Of a stretch of 64,000 nt of DNA, positions 50,214 to 59,577 are shown piece after piece. The notes below the pieces were generated by a model, which was not told the DNA's origin, did no database searches, and saw only the letters and a program-made list of their open reading frames with translations. The stretch spans positions 992,001 through 1,056,000 of the forward strand of contig NZ_WKKF01000001.1 of the NCBI RefSeq assembly GCF_009674765.1, in the 5' to 3' direction. The translations under genes and the position numbers were made by a program. This stretch comes from Metabacillus idriensis (GTDB lineage Bacteria > Bacillota > Bacilli > Bacillales > Bacillaceae). How positions within the stretch are numbered: position 1 is the first letter of the stretch; every line of letters starts with the position of its first letter.

Positions 50214-51056
50214 GTGAAGGAGTCCTTTACAATAAAAAAGGTTTTAAATAATAATGTGCTTATTGCCGATCATGATACATATGAAGAGGTTGTTCTGATT
50301 GGAAAGGGCATAGGGTTCGGAAAGAAACGCGGAGACATGATGCAGGAGGATTCGTATGAGAAAATGTTCGTTCTCACGAATCAAAAAGAGCAGGAACAAT
50401 TTAAAATGCTCCTTCCTTTTGTCGATGAAGACATGATCGAGGTTGTCAGTGATGTCATTCATTTTATTGCCGAGCGGGTGAAACTGCCATTAAATGAACA
50501 TATTCATATTGCGCTGATTGATCATATTACATTTGCGATTAAAAGGCTTCAAAAAGGGATGGACATTAAAAATCCGTTTCTGATTGAAACAAAAACGCTT
50601 TATCCGAATGAATTTTTAATTGCGGAAGAAGTTATTGATATGATTAATGACAGGCTTAAGGTGAACTTGCCGGAAGGTGAAATAGGGTTTATTGCCCTTC
50701 ATATTCACAGTGCGATCACGAATAAGCCGATAGCTGATGTCAATCAGTTTTCACAGCTGATTAATCAGCTGGTAGGTGTCATTGAAGATTCGATGAAGAT
50801 AAAAGTAAATCATGACAGCGTCAATTATCTGCGGCTTGTCCGCCACTTAAGATACACGATTGAAAGGGTTCTTTCCGGTGAAACAGTTGAAGAACCAGAA
50901 AAATTCACTTTATTGTTGAAAAAAGAATATCCGCTATGCTACAATACATCTTGGAAAATGATAAAAGTGATGCAGCAATTTTTGAAAAAACCAGTCTATG
51001 AAGCTGAGGCTGTTTATCTTACATTGCATTTATACCGTTTAACAAACAAAACTTAA
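50214..51056 (+). CDS. glcT: GlcT, transcriptional antiterminator of the glucose PTS
   Basis: 280 aa from the GTG at 50214 (AAAAGGAGCTGAGG upstream). The N-terminal RNA-binding CAT domain covers residues 1-57 (SFTIKKVLNNNVLIA, GKGIGFGKKRGD). Two PTS regulation domains follow: PRD1 with EHIHIALIDHI and GFIALHIHSA, PRD2 with LVRHLRYTIERV and VYLTLHLYRL. It binds the RAT hairpin in the ptsG leader when glucose is available and is inactivated by phosphorylation through EII(Glc). Directly upstream of ptsG, as in B. subtilis. Confidence 0.97.
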   Translation: MKESFTIKKVLNNNVLIADHDTYEEVVLIGKGIGFGKKRGDMMQEDSYEKMFVLTNQKEQEQFKMLLPFVDEDMIEVVSDVIHFIAERVKLPLNEHIHIALIDHITFAIKRLQKGMDIKNPFLIETKTLYPNEFLIAEEVIDMINDRLKVNLPEGEIGFIALHIHSAITNKPIADVNQFSQLINQLVGVIEDSMKIKVNHDSVNYLRLVRHLRYTIERVLSGETVEEPEKFTLLLKKEYPLCYNTSWKMIKVMQQFLKKPVYEAEAVYLTLHLYRLTNKT

Positions 51057-51071
51057 TGAGAAAAGTACCTT

Positions 51072-51101
51072 ACGTGTTACTGATACGATCAGGCATGAGT
51101 G
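51072..51101 (+). promoter_or_regulatory. RAT (GlcT-binding ribonucleic antiterminator) of ptsG
   Basis: ACGTGTTACTGAT-ACG-ATCAGGCATGAGTG is nearly the B. subtilis ptsG RAT that I recall. Its 3' half overlaps the left arm of the terminator at 51091-51182, so the two structures exclude each other. Confidence 0.93.
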
Positions 51102-51182
51102 AACAAGTACGTGTTGAAACCGGCAATTAGGGGGAATATACCCTTTGTGCACGGTCGTCCTTGTTGCACCATGCTTTTTTTG
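51091..51182 (+). terminator. GlcT-controlled terminator in the ptsG leader
   Basis: GGCAT-GTG-ACAAG-ACG pairs with CGT-CTTGT-CAC-ATGC, followed by seven T residues. Confidence 0.87.
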
Positions 51183-51202
51183 TTGTTCTTTTTAGGTGAG
51201 AA

Positions 51203-51217
51203 ATGTAAACGCTTGTA
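51203..51217. promoter_or_regulatory. candidate cre (CcpA) site in the ptsG leader
   Basis: ATGTAAACGCTTGTA matches the cre consensus WTGNAANCGNWNNCW at 14 of 15 positions. It lies after the terminator and 65 nt before the start codon. Confidence 0.5.
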
Positions 51218-51281
51218 ATTTGCTTTCATGTTTTTTTTGCTTGCTGCTTACACAAACTATTTTTACAAGGAGGTCATACAC

Positions 51282-53378
51282 ATGTTTAAAAATTTATTTG
51301 GAGTACTCCAAAAAATTGGTAAAGCTCTTATGCTTCCAGTAGCGATTTTGCCTGCTGCAGGTATCCTGCTTGCATTCGGTAATGCCATGCAAAATCCGGA
51401 GCTTACATCAAAAGTGCCATTCTTAACAAATGAAATTGTACAGCTTATTGCAAAAGTAATGGAATCTTCAGGGGACATTGTTTTTGCAAATCTGCCGCTT
51501 CTATTTGCAGTCGGCGTAGCAATTGGCCTAGCCAATGGGGATGGAGTTGCAGGACTTGCAGCGATCATCGGATACTTAATTATGAATGCAACAATGAGTG
51601 CTGTATTGCTTCAAACGGGAAAAATTCCAAGCGATGCTGTCGAGCTTGCACAATTCTTCCAGCAGCTTCATCCTGAATATGCGAGAGTCCTCGGCATGCC
51701 GACCTTGCAGACCGGAGTCTTTGGCGGTATTATCGTTGGGGTTCTCGGAGCATACATGTATAATAAATTCTTTAAAATTGAATTGCCGCAATACTTAGGT
51801 TTCTTTGCAGGAAAGCGTTTCGTTCCAATTATGACAGCTGTTTCTGCTGTTGTCTTAGGTTTAATCATGCTGTTTGTCTGGCCGCCAGTACAAAGCGGAT
51901 TAAACGCATTCTCAACAGGGCTGCTTGAATCCAATAAAACATTGGCAGCGTTCATTTTCGGTTTAATTGAACGTTCATTAATTCCTTTTGGTCTTCATCA
52001 TATTTTCTACTCACCTTTCTGGTATGAGTTTGGAAACTACACAACTCAAGCAGGAGAAATCGTCCGCGGAGATCAGCGTATTTTCATGGCTCAAATTAAA
52101 GACGGCGCAGAATTAACTGCAGGTACATTTATGACAGGTAAATTCCCGTTCATGATGTTCGGTCTTCCTGCTGCTGCTCTCGCGATTTATCATGAAGCCA
52201 GACCTGAAAACAAAAAATTTGTTGCAGGCATCATGGGTTCAGCTGCTTTAACATCTTTCTTAACAGGGATTACAGAGCCGCTTGAATTCTCATTCTTATT
52301 CGTAGCACCAATTCTATTTGCCATCCATGCAGTGTTTGCAGGTCTTTCATTTATGACCATGCAATTGCTGAATGTCAAAATTGGGATGACGTTCTCAGGC
52401 GGGGTCATTGACTACTTCCTGTTCGGTATCCTTCCTAACAGAACAGACTGGTGGCTTGTTATTCCGGTAGGTTTAGTATTCTCATTGATTTATTACTTCG
52501 GATTCCGTTTTGCCATCCGCAAGTTCAATCTTAAAACACCTGGACGCGAAGATGCACAGGAAGAAGATGATAATAAAGTTTCTGAAAGTGCAGGAGATCT
52601 TCCATATAACATCCTTGAATCACTTGGCGGAAGCTCAAATATCAAACACCTTGACGCATGTATTACTCGCCTGCGTGTTACGGTTAATGATGTAAAAGCA
52701 GTTGATAAAAACCGTTTGAAACGTTTAGGAGCAGCAGGTGTTCTTGAAGTTGGAAACAACATTCAGGCTATCTACGGCCCTAAATCTGATAACTTAAAAT
52801 CACAAATTCAAGACGTCATGTCAGGCAAAACGCCTCGCCCTGCGAAACCTGTTTCAGCTGAAAAAGAAGTGCAGGAGCAAGTCGAAGACGTTGTCGCTGA
52901 ACCTATTAGAAACGAAGTTAGCGAATTTTCGTTCGTTTCTCCATTAACAGGTGACATTCACCCAATCACAGAAGTGCCTGATCAAGTGTTCTCAGGAAAA
53001 ATGATGGGTGATGGAATTGCAATCACGCCTACAGACGGTACAATCGTTTCACCAGTTGACGGTAAAATCTTAAATGTTTTCCCTACTAAGCACGCAATCG
53101 GCCTTGAATCAGAAAGCGGAAACGAGATCTTGATTCATGTTGGAATTGATACTGTAAACCTTAAAGGGGAAGGCTTCGAAGCGTTTGTTAAAGAGGGTGA
53201 CATTGTCACTAAAGGACAAAAACTGCTTCAAGTAGACTTGGATTTCGTAAAAGCAAATGCTCCATCGATCATGACGCCGATTGTCTTCACTAACTTAAAC
53301 GAAGGCGAATCGATCGTGATTAAATCATCCGGCAGCGTTAAAGCAGGAGAAGAGCATATCATTTCTATAGAAAAATAA
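51282..53378 (+). CDS. ptsG: PTS glucose transporter EIICBA (PtsG)
   Basis: 698 aa; ATG after AAGGAGGTCATACAC. Domain order C-B-A. EIIC occupies about residues 1-420 with about ten membrane helices and the GITEPLEF sugar-site motif. EIIB holds the phosphorylated Cys460 in [13 protein letters not shown] holds His619 in [11 protein letters not shown]. It transports and phosphorylates glucose at the membrane with phosphate from HPr. The domain linkers are Glu/Asp-rich. Expression is under GlcT antitermination. Confidence 0.98.
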   Translation: MFKNLFGVLQKIGKALMLPVAILPAAGILLAFGNAMQNPELTSKVPFLTNEIVQLIAKVMESSGDIVFANLPLLFAVGVAIGLANGDGVAGLAAIIGYLIMNATMSAVLLQTGKIPSDAVELAQFFQQLHPEYARVLGMPTLQTGVFGGIIVGVLGAYMYNKFFKIELPQYLGFFAGKRFVPIMTAVSAVVLGLIMLFVWPPVQSGLNAFSTGLLESNKTLAAFIFGLIERSLIPFGLHHIFYSPFWYEFGNYTTQAGEIVRGDQRIFMAQIKDGAELTAGTFMTGKFPFMMFGLPAAALAIYHEARPENKKFVAGIMGSAALTSFLTGITEPLEFSFLFVAPILFAIHAVFAGLSFMTMQLLNVKIGMTFSGGVIDYFLFGILPNRTDWWLVIPVGLVFSLIYYFGFRFAIRKFNLKTPGREDAQEEDDNKVSESAGDLPYNILESLGGSSNIKHLDACITRLRVTVNDVKAVDKNRLKRLGAAGVLEVGNNIQAIYGPKSDNLKSQIQDVMSGKTPRPAKPVSAEKEVQEQVEDVVAEPIRNEVSEFSFVSPLTGDIHPITEVPDQVFSGKMMGDGIAITPTDGTIVSPVDGKILNVFPTKHAIGLESESGNEILIHVGIDTVNLKGEGFEAFVKEGDIVTKGQKLLQVDLDFVKANAPSIMTPIVFTNLNEGESIVIKSSGSVKAGEEHIISIEK

Positions 53379-53388
53379 AAGGAATGAA

Positions 53389-53420
53389 GTCGCATCACTT
53401 GTCAATCATGTGATGCGGCT
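53389..53420 (+). other. hairpin between ptsG and ptsH
   Basis: GCATCAC pairs with GTGATGC in the intercistronic gap, with no good T run. It may be a partial terminator or an mRNA-processing structure that lets ptsHI be expressed at a different level. Confidence 0.55.
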
Positions 53421-53477
53421 GTTATGATAAGGTATTGTGTACTAGCTTTATTTAAATATGAAGGAGATTGATTAATT

Positions 53478-53744
53478 ATGGCAGAGAAAACATTTAAAGT
53501 AACAGCAGAATCAGGAATCCACGCACGTCCGGCTACAGTGCTTGTTCAAACAGCAAGCAAGTTTGATGCAGATGTGAACTTAGCATATAACGGCAAAACA
53601 GTTAACTTAAAATCAATCATGGGCGTTATGTCTTTAGGTATCGCTAAAGATTCAGAAATCACGATTTCTGCAGCTGGTTCAGACGAAAACGATGCAATCG
53701 CAGCTCTTGAAGAAACAATGAAAAAAGAAGGCTTAGGCGAATAA
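53478..53744 (+). CDS. ptsH: HPr, phosphocarrier protein
   Basis: 88 aa; ATG after GAAGGAG. His15 in SGIHARPAT is the site phosphorylated by enzyme I, and Ser46 in NLKSIMGV is the HPr kinase site used for carbon catabolite repression with CcpA. The length is exactly that of the family. Its stop overlaps the ptsI start by one base (TAATG). Confidence 0.99.
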   Translation: MAEKTFKVTAESGIHARPATVLVQTASKFDADVNLAYNGKTVNLKSIMGVMSLGIAKDSEITISAAGSDENDAIAALEETMKKEGLGE

Positions 53745-55459
53745 TGCTCGAATTAAGAGGGATTGGAGCTTCAGCTGGGATCGCGATTGCAAAGGCTTAC
53801 CGCTTAGAAGAACCAGATCTCACCGTATCAAAAAAAGAAGTGGCAGATAAAACTGCAGAAGTCCTTCGTTTTGATGAAGCCATCCAAAAATCAAAATCAG
53901 AGCTTGAAAAAATTAAAGAGCATGCATTCAGAGAATTAGGTGCAGACAAAGCTGAAATTTTTGAAGCTCATATCTTAGTTTTAAGCGATCCAGAACTGCT
54001 TAATCCGGTTAAAGATAAAATCAGCAGCGAAGCAGTCAACGCTGAATTTGCAATGAAAGAAACAGCTGATATGTTTGTAAGTATGTTCGAGTCTATGGAC
54101 AACGAATATATGAAAGAACGTGCGGCTGATATCCGTGACGTAACAAAACGTGTGATTGGACATTTGCTTGGCGTTGAAATTCCAAACCCGAGCATGATTT
54201 CTGAAGAAGTGATCATCGTTGCAGAAGATTTAACACCTTCTGATACGGCTCAGCTGAATCGTCAGTATGTATTAGGTTTTACAACTGATATCGGCGGCAG
54301 AACATCACATTCAGCAATCATGGCGCGTTCAATGGAAATTCCTGCTGTAGTAGGAACGAAAACAGCTACATCCGACATCAAAAATGGCGACATCGTCATC
54401 GTTGATGGAATAGATGGAGATGTAATCGTCAATCCTTCTGAGGATGTTATTGCAGGTTTTGAAAAGAAAAAAGCTCAATACGAAGTGCAAAAAGCGGAGT
54501 GGGCGAAGCTTGTAAATGAAGAAACGGTAACGAAAGACGGACAGCATGTTGAGCTTGCAGCCAATATCGGCACGCCTGACGATGTTCGCGGCGTTCTTGA
54601 GAACGGCGGAGAAGCAGTTGGTCTTTACCGTACAGAATTCCTTTACATGGGCCGTGATCAGCTTCCGACAGAAGATGAGCAGTTCGAAGCATACAAAGCT
54701 GTGCTTGAGCGCATGGAAGGCAAGCCTGTTGTTGTCCGCACTCTTGACATTGGCGGAGACAAAGAGCTTCCTTACTTGAATCTTCCGAAAGAAATGAATC
54801 CATTCCTTGGTTTCCGTGCGATTCGTCTTTGCTTAGAAGAGCAGGAAATCTTCCGCACTCAATTGCGTGCATTGCTTCGTGCTAGCACATTCGGCAACTT
54901 GAAAATCATGTTCCCGATGATTGCGGTTGTGGACGAGTTCAGACAGGCTAAAGCGATTCTTTTAGAAGAAAAAGCGAAGCTTGTAAGTGAAGGCGCCCAA
55001 GTTTCAGAGAACATTGAAATTGGAATGATGGTTGAAATTCCTTCAACTGCCGTTCTTGCAGATCAATTTGCTAAAGATGTTGATTTCTTCAGCATCGGAA
55101 CAAATGACCTCATTCAATACACAATGGCTGCTGACCGTATGAACGAACGCGTATCATACCTGTACCAGCCATATAATCCTGCTATTCTTCGTCTTGTGAC
55201 GCTTGTTATTGAAGCAGCTCACAAAGAAGGCAAATGGGTAGGAATGTGCGGAGAAATGGCTGGCGATCCGCTTGCGATTCCAGTGCTTCTTGGTTTAGGA
55301 CTTGATGAGTTCTCAATGAGTGCTACATCAATCCTCCCAGCACGTTCACTTATTAAAAACCTTTCAAAAGAAGAAGCAGCAAGCTTCAAAGAAGAAATTC
55401 TTTCTATGAGCACAACAGAAGAAGTAGTTGAGTTTGTAAAAACGAAATTCAATCTTTAA
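53744..55459 (+). CDS. ptsI: PTS enzyme I
   Basis: 571 aa. The N-terminal HPr-binding and phosphohistidine domains carry His189 in [12 protein letters not shown]; the C-terminal PEP-binding TIM barrel has [21 protein letters not shown] and the active Cys in MCGEMAGDP. It starts the sugar-uptake phosphorelay by autophosphorylation with PEP. Coupled translation with ptsH. Followed by a strong terminator. Confidence 0.99.
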   Translation: MLELRGIGASAGIAIAKAYRLEEPDLTVSKKEVADKTAEVLRFDEAIQKSKSELEKIKEHAFRELGADKAEIFEAHILVLSDPELLNPVKDKISSEAVNAEFAMKETADMFVSMFESMDNEYMKERAADIRDVTKRVIGHLLGVEIPNPSMISEEVIIVAEDLTPSDTAQLNRQYVLGFTTDIGGRTSHSAIMARSMEIPAVVGTKTATSDIKNGDIVIVDGIDGDVIVNPSEDVIAGFEKKKAQYEVQKAEWAKLVNEETVTKDGQHVELAANIGTPDDVRGVLENGGEAVGLYRTEFLYMGRDQLPTEDEQFEAYKAVLERMEGKPVVVRTLDIGGDKELPYLNLPKEMNPFLGFRAIRLCLEEQEIFRTQLRALLRASTFGNLKIMFPMIAVVDEFRQAKAILLEEKAKLVSEGAQVSENIEIGMMVEIPSTAVLADQFAKDVDFFSIGTNDLIQYTMAADRMNERVSYLYQPYNPAILRLVTLVIEAAHKEGKWVGMCGEMAGDPLAIPVLLGLGLDEFSMSATSILPARSLIKNLSKEEAASFKEEILSMSTTEEVVEFVKTKFNL

Positions 55460-55463
55460 GTGA

Positions 55464-55494
55464 GAAAAGACCTGCATATGCAGGTCTTTTTTTA
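55464..55494 (+). terminator. terminator of ptsGHI
   Basis: AAAGACCTGCATATGCAGGTCTTT is a perfect palindromic stem followed by T residues. Confidence 0.95.
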
Positions 55495-55542
55495 TGGAAC
55501 AAGGACTTTTTCCCCGCTGGCAAATATGGAATTAACAATATT

Positions 55543-55572
55543 TTCACATGTTTTACCCTTCTGTGATAAAAT
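55543..55572 (+). promoter_or_regulatory. promoter of the sensor kinase gene
   Basis: TTCACA, an 18-nt spacer and TAAAAT, 34 nt before the TTG start. Confidence 0.5.
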
Positions 55573-55605
55573 AGTCTCGAATGCAGAAAGAATGGGGAAG
55601 ATTTT

Positions 55606-57144
55606 TTGGAACGGAAAGAAAATCAAGTTGTCCGGAAAAAGCTGCTGCTGCAGTCTATGTGGATTATCTTTATCCTGGACGCTCTATTTATTTTATTTAT
55701 TGAGAAAAGTTTAAAATATTATCCAATCGTCTTTGTTTTTGCAGTAATTCTATTGTGCTATACACTCATCCTTAGATTCATAAAGAAGGATTCTTTTTTT
55801 GTTTGGAGCTCTCTTGCTCTTATTTACTGTTATTTATTTGTTTTAAATTACACGGATCCCTATATCGTCAATTTCATCTTCTTGCTGTTCCCAGTTATTT
55901 TCAGTGCTGTTTTTCAGAAAATGACCTACGTGGTTATAACAGGAGCCGTAACAATATGCACCCAGTTTTACTTTTTTCTAGGCAGCTACGAAATTATTTC
56001 GACCTCCTTCGAGAGAATTGATGTCATGTATTACGTTTTCTTTGCCATTATTATTGTCGTTATCCTTTGCTACTATATTAAGTTTATCAATTTTCTATGG
56101 GGGAAGGTTCAGCGGCAAAATGAGATAATCTCACAAAACCTAAGGACAACAGAAGCCAAATTCGACCTGATTTTTTCTCAAAGCCATGACGCCATTGCCA
56201 TAATAGAGCCTGATTACACTGTCAGAGGAGTGAATCCGGCGTTCTTGAAGCTTTACGGCTGGAGTGAAACGGAAACTGTCGGGAGCAAATATCCCTATCC
56301 GTCCGGCGGCCAATCAGGAGTCTCTTCCCGAAGTGACAAGACAAAATCAGGCTCTGTAATAGAAGTGGAAGTAACAACAACTCCGCTGTACAGCCATGAA
56401 AATCAATTAATCGCTTATTGTGAAATGATTCGGGATGTGACCGAAAAAAAAGCGGAAGAGGTTGCGCTGTTTCAGCAGGAAAAGCTTAAAGTAGCAGGCG
56501 AGATGGCTGCTGGAGTTGCACATGAAATCAGAAATCCCCTTACCGTCATACAAGGTTTTCTTCAAATGATGGATGAAAAAAAGGAAATCATAGACCCGCA
56601 TTATACGAAAATCATGCTGGAAGAGCTGAAGCGCATGAACAGTATAGTCAGCGAATTCCTGATTCTTTCAAAACCGCAGGCCGTTCATGAGAAAGAAATA
56701 AATATGAGAAAGCTGATCGATTCAATGATCCGTTTTTTCGCAACCGAAAGCGCCCTTAAAAATGTTGGTATTGAGTTCAGGTGCAATGGGGAACTCCCTT
56801 CCGTTGAAGGAGATGAAAATCAGCTGAAGCAGGTGTTGATCAATCTGCTGAAAAATGCGTTTGATGCCATGTCTGAAGGCGGAAAGATTGCTGTAGATGC
56901 TTATGCGGATCATGATGATGTTAAAATAACCATCACAGACCAAGGGCCAGGCATTCCAGCAGAAATGATCAGCGAGGTAACAAAACCTTTCTTTACCACA
57001 AAAGAAAAAGGGACAGGCTTAGGCCTTGTCATAACGGAAAAAATCATCCGCCAGCATAAGGGAAACTTAACAATCACTAGTCAACATGGAGAAGGAACCA
57101 GCGCACACATCACATTTCCTGCATCACATTCATTAAAAAGGTGA
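55606..57144 (+). CDS. membrane sensor histidine kinase, sporulation-kinase-like
   Basis: 512 aa from the TTG at 55606 (GGGGAAG upstream). Five to six membrane helices in residues 12-165, a PAS domain at about 185-285, then HisKA with AGVAHEIRNPLTVIQGF (His306), and HATPase_c with N (LINLLKNAFDAM), G1 (DQGPGIP) and G2 (GTGLGLVI) boxes. No response regulator is adjacent, so it is an orphan. The sequence type is that of KinA-E phosphorelay kinases. The PAS domain seems about 20 residues short between ETVGSKYPYP and IEVEVTTTP. Confidence 0.9.
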   Translation: MERKENQVVRKKLLLQSMWIIFILDALFILFIEKSLKYYPIVFVFAVILLCYTLILRFIKKDSFFVWSSLALIYCYLFVLNYTDPYIVNFIFLLFPVIFSAVFQKMTYVVITGAVTICTQFYFFLGSYEIISTSFERIDVMYYVFFAIIIVVILCYYIKFINFLWGKVQRQNEIISQNLRTTEAKFDLIFSQSHDAIAIIEPDYTVRGVNPAFLKLYGWSETETVGSKYPYPSGGQSGVSSRSDKTKSGSVIEVEVTTTPLYSHENQLIAYCEMIRDVTEKKAEEVALFQQEKLKVAGEMAAGVAHEIRNPLTVIQGFLQMMDEKKEIIDPHYTKIMLEELKRMNSIVSEFLILSKPQAVHEKEINMRKLIDSMIRFFATESALKNVGIEFRCNGELPSVEGDENQLKQVLINLLKNAFDAMSEGGKIAVDAYADHDDVKITITDQGPGIPAEMISEVTKPFFTTKEKGTGLGLVITEKIIRQHKGNLTITSQHGEGTSAHITFPASHSLKR

Positions 57145-57178
57145 AACTAACATCATCAAACGCAAAGATAGGTGATGT

Positions 57179-57424
57179 ATGATGGAAAAGAAAGATGTTA
57201 ATGCAGGGGACAAGGTGTATGTCATCTACCGCAATCCGCATGCTGCAAATGTAGCCAATATTCAGGAAGCTGAAGTGGTCGATCATCCGACAGAGCCTGG
57301 GCAAAAAGCTTTGTTTATTCATGATTCCTACCATTTATTAGATGAAGAAGACGCAATATTTCCGTCCTACTCAGAGGCGGAAGTAATGTATAATAAGTTA
57401 TTTGATTATGAGCAGTATGAGTAG
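57179..57424 (+). CDS. splA: SplA, regulator of spore photoproduct lyase expression
   Basis: 81 aa (ATG at 57179; a second ATG follows directly). AGDKVYVIYRNPH, then IQEAEVVDHP, LFIHDSYHLL and YNKLFDYEQYE match B. subtilis SplA throughout (79 aa). SplA is a TRAP-like small RNA-binding protein reported to repress splB through the splA-splB region. Here a terminator and about 1 kb of repeats separate it from splB. Confidence 0.93.
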   Translation: MMEKKDVNAGDKVYVIYRNPHAANVANIQEAEVVDHPTEPGQKALFIHDSYHLLDEEDAIFPSYSEAEVMYNKLFDYEQYE

Positions 57425-57426
57425 TT

Positions 57427-57461
57427 AACCTCCGCAGCCACCCAGGCTGCGGAGGTTTTTG
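57427..57461 (+). terminator. terminator of splA
   Basis: AACCTCCGCAGC pairs with GCTGCGGAGGTT, followed by T residues. Strong, GC-rich. Confidence 0.93.
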
Positions 57462-57506
57462 TTAATGATCGTGTTACGGGATATTTCTGGACAATATATC
57501 AGACTG

Positions 57507-58083
57507 ATCTTTACTTTTCACGCTGGATCAAGGTTATGTGGAATCATAGACGGCCTTTGAGGACACTTTTCACGCTGGATCATGGTTTTGTGGAATCATA
57601 GAATGTCTTTGAGGACACTTTTCACGCTGAATCACGGTTTTTTTGGAATCATAAACGGCCTTTGAGGACACTTTTTACGCTGGATCATGGTTTTGTGGAA
57701 TCATAGACGGCCTTAGAGGACACTTTTTACGCTGGATCATGGTTTTGTGGAATCATAGACGGCCTTTGAGGACACTTTTCACGCTGAATCATGGTTATGT
57801 GGAATTATAGAAGGTCTTTGAGGACACTTTTCACGCTGAATCACGGTTTTTTTGGAATCATAAACGGCCTTAGAGGACACTTTTTACGCTGAATCAAGGT
57901 TATGAGGAATCATAAAAAGCCTTAGAGGACACTTTTCAAACTGGATCATGCTTTTGTGGAATCATAGATGGTCTTTGAGGACACTTTTCACGCTGAATCA
58001 TGGTTATGTGGAATCATAGACGGTCTTTGAGGACACTTTTCAAGCTGAATCATGGTTATGTGGAATCATAGATGGTCTTTGAG
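57507..58083. repeat. tandem array of about 11 units of 52-53 bp
   Basis: The word GAGGACACTTTT recurs at 57559, 57611, 57664, 57716, 57768, 57820, 57873, 57925, 57977 and 58029, each followed by variants of CACGCTGGATCATGG, TTTTGTGGAATCATAGA and CGGCCTTT. Whole units vary by a few bases; there are no unique spacers and no leader or cas genes, so this is not CRISPR. A period of 52 is not a multiple of three and no long frame crosses it. Some variants alternate (TGG/TGA before ATCA; TTTTG/TATG). Confidence 0.95.
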
Positions 58084-58085
58084 TG

Positions 58086-58356
58086 CTAAACAGTCGGTTC
58101 CGCATTTCGTGGTGTTCAGCTCCACCTTCTAGCCCCTCGGCCAGAACGGCTCCGCCAGTAAAGGCAAAAAGCGCCTTTTCTGTCGGATCCTTATCTGTCT
58201 GTCGGGTCTGAACAGTCGGTTCCGCATTTCGTGGTGTCTAGCTCCATCGCCCAACTCCTCGGCCAGAACGGATCAGCCAGCAAAGGCAAAAAGCGCCTTA
58301 ACTGGCTGATCCTTATCTGTCTGTCGGAGCTAAACGGGCGATTCCGCTTTTCTGTA
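58086..58356 (+). repeat. repeat family B, tandem dimer
   Basis: Two units start AACAGTCGGTTCCGC at 58089 and 58211 (period 122), each with CTCGGCCAGAACGG, AGGCAAAAAGCGCCT and GATCCTTATCTGTCTGTCGG. The second unit has a strong stem GGATCAGCCAG/CTGGCTGATCC around AGGC-GCCT; the first has compensating changes (CCGCCAG with CTGTCGG). A partial third start TAAACGGGCGATTCCGC follows. Confidence 0.88.
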
Positions 58357-58438
58357 TAGGAAATATTTAAAAAGAATACGAACCATTTCCGAAACAAACC
58401 TTAAGGATATACTGTTTTGAATAAAAGGAAGTGACTTC

Positions 58439-59467
58439 ATGGTAAAACCATTTGTGCCGCAGCTTGTCTATATTGAGCCGAGGGCGCTTGAATATCCTCT
58501 TGGAGTGGAGCTGAAAGAAAAATTCGAAAAGATGGGTCTTGAAATTAGGGAAACGACTTCACATAACCAGGTGCGGAATATTCCCGGAAAAAATGACCTG
58601 CAGAAATATCGAAATGCAAAATCCACTCTGGTTGTAGGGGTGCGCAAAACGCTTAAATTTGATTCTTCCAAACCATCTGCTGAATATGCAATTCCTCTTG
58701 CAACAGGCTGTATGGGGCACTGTCATTACTGTTATCTGCAGACGACAATGGGCTCTAAACCTTATATCCGCACATACGTGAATACAGAAGAAATTTTTCA
58801 GCAGGCGCAGGAATATATGGAAGAACGGACCCCTCAGATCACCCGGTTTGAAGCTTCCTGTACGTCTGATATTGTTGGAATCGATCATTTGACTCATTCG
58901 TTAAAAAGAGCGATTGAATTTTTCGGGAATACGGATATGGGTCGCTTGCGTTTTGTTACAAAGTTTCATCATGTCGATCATTTGCTGGATGCCGATCATA
59001 AAGGTAAAACTCGTTTTCGTTTCAGCATCAATGCGGATTATGTCATAAAAAATTTTGAACCTGGCACTTCACCGCTTGATAAGCGTTTAGAAGCGGCCGT
59101 CAAAGTAGCAGGGGCAGGATACCCGCTCGGTTTTATCGTAGCGCCTATATATATTCATGAAGGATGGCGTGAAGGATATTACGAATTATTTTCAAAGCTT
59201 GATCAGCTTCTGCCTCCTGAAGCTCGTGATGACATTACATTCGAAATGATACAGCACCGTTTTACTAAACCTGCCAAGCGTGTTATTGAAAAAAACTATC
59301 CGAAATCCAAGCTTGAAATGAATGAAGATGACCGCCGCTACAAATGGGGAAGATACGGAATCGGCAAATACATTTATCAAAAGGATGAGGAAGCGGATCT
59401 AAGAGAAACACTGGAGACGTATATTGATGACTTCTTTCCAAATGCGAAGATTGAATACTTCACCTAA
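58439..59467 (+). CDS. splB: SplB, spore photoproduct lyase
   Basis: 342 aa; ATG after AAAGGAAGTGACTTC. Radical-SAM cluster motif CMGHCHYC (Cys91, Cys95, Cys98) and the conserved H-atom donor Cys141 in FEASCTSD, at the positions known in B. subtilis. It repairs the thymine dimer spore photoproduct directly during germination with a 4Fe-4S cluster and SAM. Normally co-transcribed with splA; here it must have its own promoter or depend on readthrough across repeats. Confidence 0.98.
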   Translation: MVKPFVPQLVYIEPRALEYPLGVELKEKFEKMGLEIRETTSHNQVRNIPGKNDLQKYRNAKSTLVVGVRKTLKFDSSKPSAEYAIPLATGCMGHCHYCYLQTTMGSKPYIRTYVNTEEIFQQAQEYMEERTPQITRFEASCTSDIVGIDHLTHSLKRAIEFFGNTDMGRLRFVTKFHHVDHLLDADHKGKTRFRFSINADYVIKNFEPGTSPLDKRLEAAVKVAGAGYPLGFIVAPIYIHEGWREGYYELFSKLDQLLPPEARDDITFEMIQHRFTKPAKRVIEKNYPKSKLEMNEDDRRYKWGRYGIGKYIYQKDEEADLRETLETYIDDFFPNAKIEYFT

Positions 59468-59497
59468 AAACAAGGGGATGCACCCCTTGTTTTTTCT
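59466..59497 (+). terminator. terminator of splB
   Basis: AAAACAAGGGG pairs with CCCCTTGTTTT, followed by T residues. Confidence 0.9.
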
Positions 59498-59577
59498 ATT
59501 TTCTGAATCCTTATTAAAGCAAAATACATTCAGTGCTGTTACTATAAAAATAAGTAAATATAAGGGGAGTGTTAGTG

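Noticed and set aside
57507-58083. CRISPR array
   Set aside because: The whole 52-53 bp unit is repeated; there are no unique spacers, no short direct repeat of 24-37 bp and no cas genes.
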